From NCBI GenBank assembly GCA_044507605.1, contig JBIQJI010000003.1, positions 62,001-126,000 of the forward strand: 64,000 bases of DNA, written 5' to 3'. Position 1 is the first letter of the stretch, and the number at the start of each line of letters is the position of its first letter. The stretch comes from Thermopolyspora sp044507605. GTDB taxonomy: Bacteria; Actinomycetota; Actinomycetes; Streptosporangiales; Streptosporangiaceae. The notes under the pieces were generated by a model. That model was not told the DNA's origin. It saw nothing but the letters and a program-made list of their open reading frames with translations, and searched no databases. Of this stretch, positions 60,372 through 64,000 are shown one piece after another. Both the position numbers and the translations under genes were made by a program.

Positions 60372-62141
60372 ATGCGGATAGAGGATTACGCGCTCATCGG
60401 TGACATGCAATCGGCGGCCCTCGTCGGCCGGAACGGCTCCATCGACTGGCTGTGCCTGCCGAGGTTCGACTCTCCCGCCTGCTTCGCCGCCCTGCTCGGA
60501 CAGGAGCAGAACGGCCACTGGTGGCTGGGCCCGGCGGGCCCCGGCGGCGAGCACCGCATGGCGACCCGGCGGCGCTACCGCGGCGACACCCTCGTCCTGG
60601 AGAGCGAGTGGGACCTGCCCGGGGGCACCGTACGCGTGATCGACTTCATGCCGCCCCGGCACGCCAACCCCGACGTGGTCCGCATCGTCGAAGGCGTGTC
60701 CGGCACGGTCGACATGGCCACCCGCATCCGCATCAGGTTCGACTACGGCCACATCGTGCCCTGGGTGCGGCGCACCGACGGGCTGCTGCACGCGATCGGC
60801 GGCCCCGACTCGGTCTGGCTGCACTCGCCGGTGCCGCTGGAGAGCCACGACGACTCCCACCGGGCGACGTTCCAGGTGTCGGCCGGGCAGCGCCTGGCGT
60901 TCGTCTTCACCTGGCATCCCTCCCACGAGCCGGCCCCCGCGAGCATCGACCCGATCGAGCAGCTCGACGAGACCACGCGGATGTGGGAGGACTGGGTCGG
61001 CCGGGTCACCTACGACGGCCCGTGGCGCGACGCGGTGATCCGGTCGCTCATCACGCTCAAGGCGCTCACCTACTCCCCCACCGGCGGCATCGTCGCCGCG
61101 CCGACCACCTCGCTGCCCGAGGACATCGGCGGGGTGCGCAACTGGGACTACCGCTTCTGCTGGCTGCGCGACGCCACGATGACGCTCGACGCGCTGCTCT
61201 CCTCCGGCCAGCTGGACGAGGCGCGGGCGTGGCGCGAGTGGCTGCTGCGGGCCATCGCCGGCCGTCCGCAGGACCTGCAGATCATGTACGGCGTGGCCGG
61301 CGAGCGCCGGCTGGCCGAGTGGGAGGTCGGCTGGCTGTCCGGCTACGAGGGGTCGCGGCCGGTGCGGGCCGGCAACGGCGCGGTCGACCAGCTGCAGCTC
61401 GACGTCTACGGCGAGGTCATCAACTGCCTGCACCTCTCCCAGGAGGCCGGGCTGGAGGCCGACGACCGGGCCTGGGCGATCCAGCGCGAGCTGCTCGACT
61501 TCCTCGAGTCGGGCTGGGACGAGCCCGACGAGGGCCTGTGGGAGGTCCGCGGCCCCCGCAGGCACTTCGTGCACTCCAAGCTGATGACCTGGGTGGCGTT
61601 CGACCGCGCCATCCGCCAGGCCGCCCGGCACGCCGGCGGGCCCGTGCCGGTGGCCCGCTGGAAGGAGCTGCGCGACCGGGTCCACGCGGAGATCTGCGCG
61701 AAGGGCTACGACACGCGGCGGGGCACCTTCACCCAGTCGTACGGCTCGGAGGAGCTCGACGCCGCCCTGCTGCTGATCCCGCAGACGGGGTTCCTGCCCG
61801 CCGGCGATCCGCGGGTCGAGGGCACGATCCGGGCGATCGAGCGGGAGCTGATGGTCGACGGTTTCGTGCTGCGTTACCCGATCGCCGAGGCCAACTCGGT
61901 CGACGGGCTGGTGGGCGGCGAGGGGGCGTTCCTGGCCTGCAGCTTCTGGCTCGCCGAGGCCCGCGCGCTGACCGGCCGCAAGCAGGAGGCGGTCGAGCTG
62001 TTCGAGCGCCTGCTGGCGCTGCGCAACGACGTCGGGCTGCTCGCCGAGGAGTACGATCCCCGGCTCGGCCGGCTGACCGGCAACTTCCCGCAGGCGTTCA
62101 GCCACGTGCCGCTGGTCCACACCGCGCACGCCCTGGCCTGA
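60372..62141 (+). CDS. Glycoside hydrolase family 15 protein (glucoamylase/trehalase-like)
   Basis: Cytoplasmic alpha-glucosidase-type enzyme; related mycobacterial GH15 proteins are trehalases, others glucoamylases or glucodextranases. The 589-residue product has an N-terminal beta domain (RIEDYALIGDMQSAALVGRN at residue 2), then an alpha-barrel with GGVRNWDYRFCWLRDAT near 255 and a C-terminal LLAEEYDP ... GNFPQAFSH that carries the catalytic base Glu. No signal peptide. ATG 60372 is chosen for the conserved start and the -10 box; the frame is open to 60138. A trehalase role is the best guess. Confidence 0.92.
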   Translation: MRIEDYALIGDMQSAALVGRNGSIDWLCLPRFDSPACFAALLGQEQNGHWWLGPAGPGGEHRMATRRRYRGDTLVLESEWDLPGGTVRVIDFMPPRHANPDVVRIVEGVSGTVDMATRIRIRFDYGHIVPWVRRTDGLLHAIGGPDSVWLHSPVPLESHDDSHRATFQVSAGQRLAFVFTWHPSHEPAPASIDPIEQLDETTRMWEDWVGRVTYDGPWRDAVIRSLITLKALTYSPTGGIVAAPTTSLPEDIGGVRNWDYRFCWLRDATMTLDALLSSGQLDEARAWREWLLRAIAGRPQDLQIMYGVAGERRLAEWEVGWLSGYEGSRPVRAGNGAVDQLQLDVYGEVINCLHLSQEAGLEADDRAWAIQRELLDFLESGWDEPDEGLWEVRGPRRHFVHSKLMTWVAFDRAIRQAARHAGGPVPVARWKELRDRVHAEICAKGYDTRRGTFTQSYGSEELDAALLLIPQTGFLPAGDPRVEGTIRAIERELMVDGFVLRYPIAEANSVDGLVGGEGAFLACSFWLAEARALTGRKQEAVELFERLLALRNDVGLLAEEYDPRLGRLTGNFPQAFSHVPLVHTAHALA

Positions 62142-62178
62142 CACCCGTCTCGCCGCCCGCCGCCGGCCGGCGGACAGG

Positions 62179-63102
62179 TCAGCGGGCGCGGGCGGCGAGC
62201 GTGGCCAGCAGGCGGGAGAACTCCGGCGGCGGCGCGACCACCAGCTTGACCTGGCCGTCGCCGTGCGGCACCAGGTCGGCCCGGATCCGGGTCAGCCGGT
62301 CGTCGCGCCACCAGTAGACGTGCGGGCTGAGCCCGTCGGGGCGGCCCGTGTAGACACGGTGCGCGAACAGCCGGAGCCGTTCGATGGCGCGCACCACGGT
62401 CAGATCGTTCACGGGGTGGACCATCAGCAGGCCGGGGTGCGGCAGGGCGGCGAGCACGCCTTCGCGGGGCACCCGGAGGTGATCGTCCAGCCGGTGCAGG
62501 TGCACGGCGGCCGACGCCGTGGAGCCGCTCAGCCTGGTCACGACCACGCCGCCGAGGTCCACCTGCTCGGCCGACAGCCGCTCGTCGGCCAGCGCGTTGG
62601 CCGCGGCGAGGTCGAGGGCCTGGCCCGGGCCGATGGGCCAGTAGAACGCCTCCTCGGGCCGCACCGGCCGCACCGAGCCGCCGTATCCGACGGTGAGGAC
62701 CTCGACCAGGTCCGGCGTGAGGTGGCGGCCGATCACGCGGGTCGGGTCGGCGATGCCGGCGTCGCGGAGGTCGTCCTCGAGGTAGGCCCGGGTGCGCAGC
62801 AGGGGGCGGACCTGGGTCAGGTCGCACACGTCGAGGGGGTCGGCGGCGGTGGCCACCGAGTGGTTCACGTGCTCGGACACCAGCGACGGCCAGTCCTCGC
62901 GGGGCCGCCGCCCGGCTTCGCGGCGCAGGCCCGCGAGCCGCACGGTGACCCGGCGCGGGCCGGTGAGCGTCATGGTGCCGCCGTCGGCGGCGAACTCGCA
63001 GCCGTAGCCGAGGGTGCCGGCGACCAGGGCGAGCAGGGAGTCGAGGTCCGTGTCGGCGGCGCGTCGCGCCTGGGTCCGCCTGTTGCGCCGGAACAGGGCC
63101 AC
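62179..63102 (-). CDS. Hypothetical protein, unknown function
   Basis: Not recognised; a loose likeness to DUF1444 (YtpQ) cannot be confirmed by eye. From GTG 63102, preceded by GGGAGAG, the 307-residue soluble product begins MALFRRNRRTQARRAADTDL and has a regular alpha/beta pattern, VWAL-type hydrophobic strands, HPVNDLTVVRAIERL near residue 225 and PHVYWWRDDRLTRI near 262. It follows the S66 gene by 37 bases on the same strand and is probably co-transcribed. Confidence 0.75.
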   Translation of the reverse strand: MALFRRNRRTQARRAADTDLDSLLALVAGTLGYGCEFAADGGTMTLTGPRRVTVRLAGLRREAGRRPREDWPSLVSEHVNHSVATAADPLDVCDLTQVRPLLRTRAYLEDDLRDAGIADPTRVIGRHLTPDLVEVLTVGYGGSVRPVRPEEAFYWPIGPGQALDLAAANALADERLSAEQVDLGGVVVTRLSGSTASAAVHLHRLDDHLRVPREGVLAALPHPGLLMVHPVNDLTVVRAIERLRLFAHRVYTGRPDGLSPHVYWWRDDRLTRIRADLVPHGDGQVKLVVAPPPEFSRLLATLAARAR

Positions 63103-63139
63103 GGGTTCTCTCCCACTACTCGGCGACGCGATCGTGACC

Positions 63140-64000
63140 CTAGGCTGCCGTTGCGGCGTCGCGGAACAGTGAGGACATAGAACACGATTCCGTATCAATC
63201 ACCGCATCAACCCCCAACCATGCACTGAACTGCGGGACCCCATGCCCGATGGGCAGCCCGGCCAGCACCGGCACGCCCAGGGGCGCGAGCCGCTCGGTGA
63301 GCACGGGGAGCACGTCGCCGCAGTCGACCCAGGAGCCGAGGGCGAAACCGGCCGCGCCGTCCAGGCAGCCGGCCTGCAGCAACTGGGTGAGCATGCGGTC
63401 CACCCGGTACGGCGCCTCGGCCACGTCCTCCAGGAGCACGATGCGCCCGGCGGCCCGCATGGCGTGCGGCGTGCCGCACAACGCGGCGAGCAGGCACAGG
63501 TTGCCCCCGGTGAGAGGGCCGCGCGCCCGGCCGGGCACGATCACCTCGGTGGCCGGGATCGGCTCGGGCGGGGCGCCGGCGAACAGGGCGGCGCGCAGGC
63601 GGGCCAGCGAGAGCCCGTCCGGTGCCTCGGCGCCGGCGAGCGGCGCGCACGACGGCATCGGGCCGAAGCACGTGGCCACCCCGAGGCGGATCGCGAACGC
63701 CTGGTGCAGCGCGGTCACGTCGCTGGAGCCGAGCAGGATCTTCGGCCCGGCGGCGCGCATGGCCGCCCAGTCGAGCAGGCCGAGCAGGCGCGTGGCGCCG
63801 TACCCTCCTCTGGCGCACAGCACGGCCGACACCGCGGGGTCGCACCACGCGTCGCGCAGGTCGGCGGCGCGCCCGGCGTCGGAACCGGCCAGGTAGCCCT
63901 GCCGGTTCAGTACGCTTGGCCCGGTGACGACCTCCAGGCCGAGCCCTTCCAGCACGCTCCGCCCGCGATCGAGCCGTTCGGGGGGCACGGGGCCGCAGGG
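63140..64000 (-). CDS. LD-carboxypeptidase, peptidase family S66 (5' end outside window)
   Basis: Serine peptidase related to LdcA and MccF, which cleave murein tetrapeptides or microcin C-like antibiotics. The frame is open to base 64000 and begins P-C-G-P-V ahead of VPPERLDRG, so the start is beyond the window and 286 residues are visible. CARGGYGATRLL precedes the nucleophile Ser in LLGSSDVTAL; the acid Glu is in LLEDVAEAPYRVD and the His in GLPIGHG. Family members usually have Ser at the P-S-G-P turn where Cys is seen here. Confidence 0.92.
   Translation of the reverse strand, partial: PCGPVPPERLDRGRSVLEGLGLEVVTGPSVLNRQGYLAGSDAGRAADLRDAWCDPAVSAVLCARGGYGATRLLGLLDWAAMRAAGPKILLGSSDVTALHQAFAIRLGVATCFGPMPSCAPLAGAEAPDGLSLARLRAALFAGAPPEPIPATEVIVPGRARGPLTGGNLCLLAALCGTPHAMRAAGRIVLLEDVAEAPYRVDRMLTQLLQAGCLDGAAGFALGSWVDCGDVLPVLTERLAPLGVPVLAGLPIGHGVPQFSAWLGVDAVIDTESCSMSSLFRDAATAA

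Overview
The window is GC-rich actinomycete chromosome. A complete Pup-proteasome locus, mycothiol ligase (mshC), the fabG/fabI (inhA-type) pair and the SCO1664/DUF3090/MSMEG_4193 trio place it among mycothiol-producing Actinomycetes. The gene order resembles the Streptomyces SCO1638-SCO1666 region as I remember it. A streptosporangiaceous genome would fit, but the genus is inferred, not shown. No rRNA, tRNA, CRISPR array, transposase or phage gene was seen.

Layout. 1-12 kb: Pup-proteasome region, read on the minus strand from trmI and arc through an acyltransferase, dop, pup, prcB, prcA, pafA and an FKBP lipoprotein, facing a DUF3866 gene cut by the left edge. 12-18 kb: an FHA protein, a site-2 protease, a RecB-like nuclease and a NarL-type two-component pair. 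18-24.5 kb: an oligopeptide ABC operon in the order oppC, binding protein, oppB, oppD, oppF. 24.7-27.4 kb: small membrane protein, HAD hydrolase, PAC2 protein, DUF2809 protein. 27.5-36.7 kb: assimilatory nitrate/nitrite operon narK, nasA, flavoprotein, nirB, nirD, nnaR; from nasA onward every junction is a 4-base start/stop overlap. 36.9-42.6 kb: peptide deformylase, then mshC, NRDE, SCO1664, DUF3090, phosphomutase-like and uppP genes. 42.6-50.5 kb: aldo/keto reductase, a secreted acidic protein, fabI-fabG, tldD-tldE, DUF3099. 50.5-50.6 kb: a small RNA gene with three C-loop hairpins (6C-type). 50.6-52.6 kb: molybdenum cofactor genes (DUF6457, mobA, moaA), which would serve the NasA nitrate reductase. 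52.8-64 kb: rtcB, a large membrane hydrolase-like protein, a DEAD-box helicase, a secreted His-rich protein, a GH15 enzyme, an unknown protein and an S66 carboxypeptidase cut by the right edge.

Working together. Pup is ligated to proteins by PafA and removed by Dop. Arc unfolds tagged proteins into the PrcA/PrcB chamber. Nitrate enters by NarK, is reduced by NasA (molybdenum) and the flavoprotein, then by NirBD to ammonium, under NnaR.

The most notable signals are the 6C-type RNA; about a dozen start codons preceded by a TAnnnT box at leaderless distance; an 18-codon leader frame ahead of nasA; palindromes in the fabG/tldD gap and upstream of the membrane hydrolase; and the uncharacterised kinase-like/phosphomutase-like trio.
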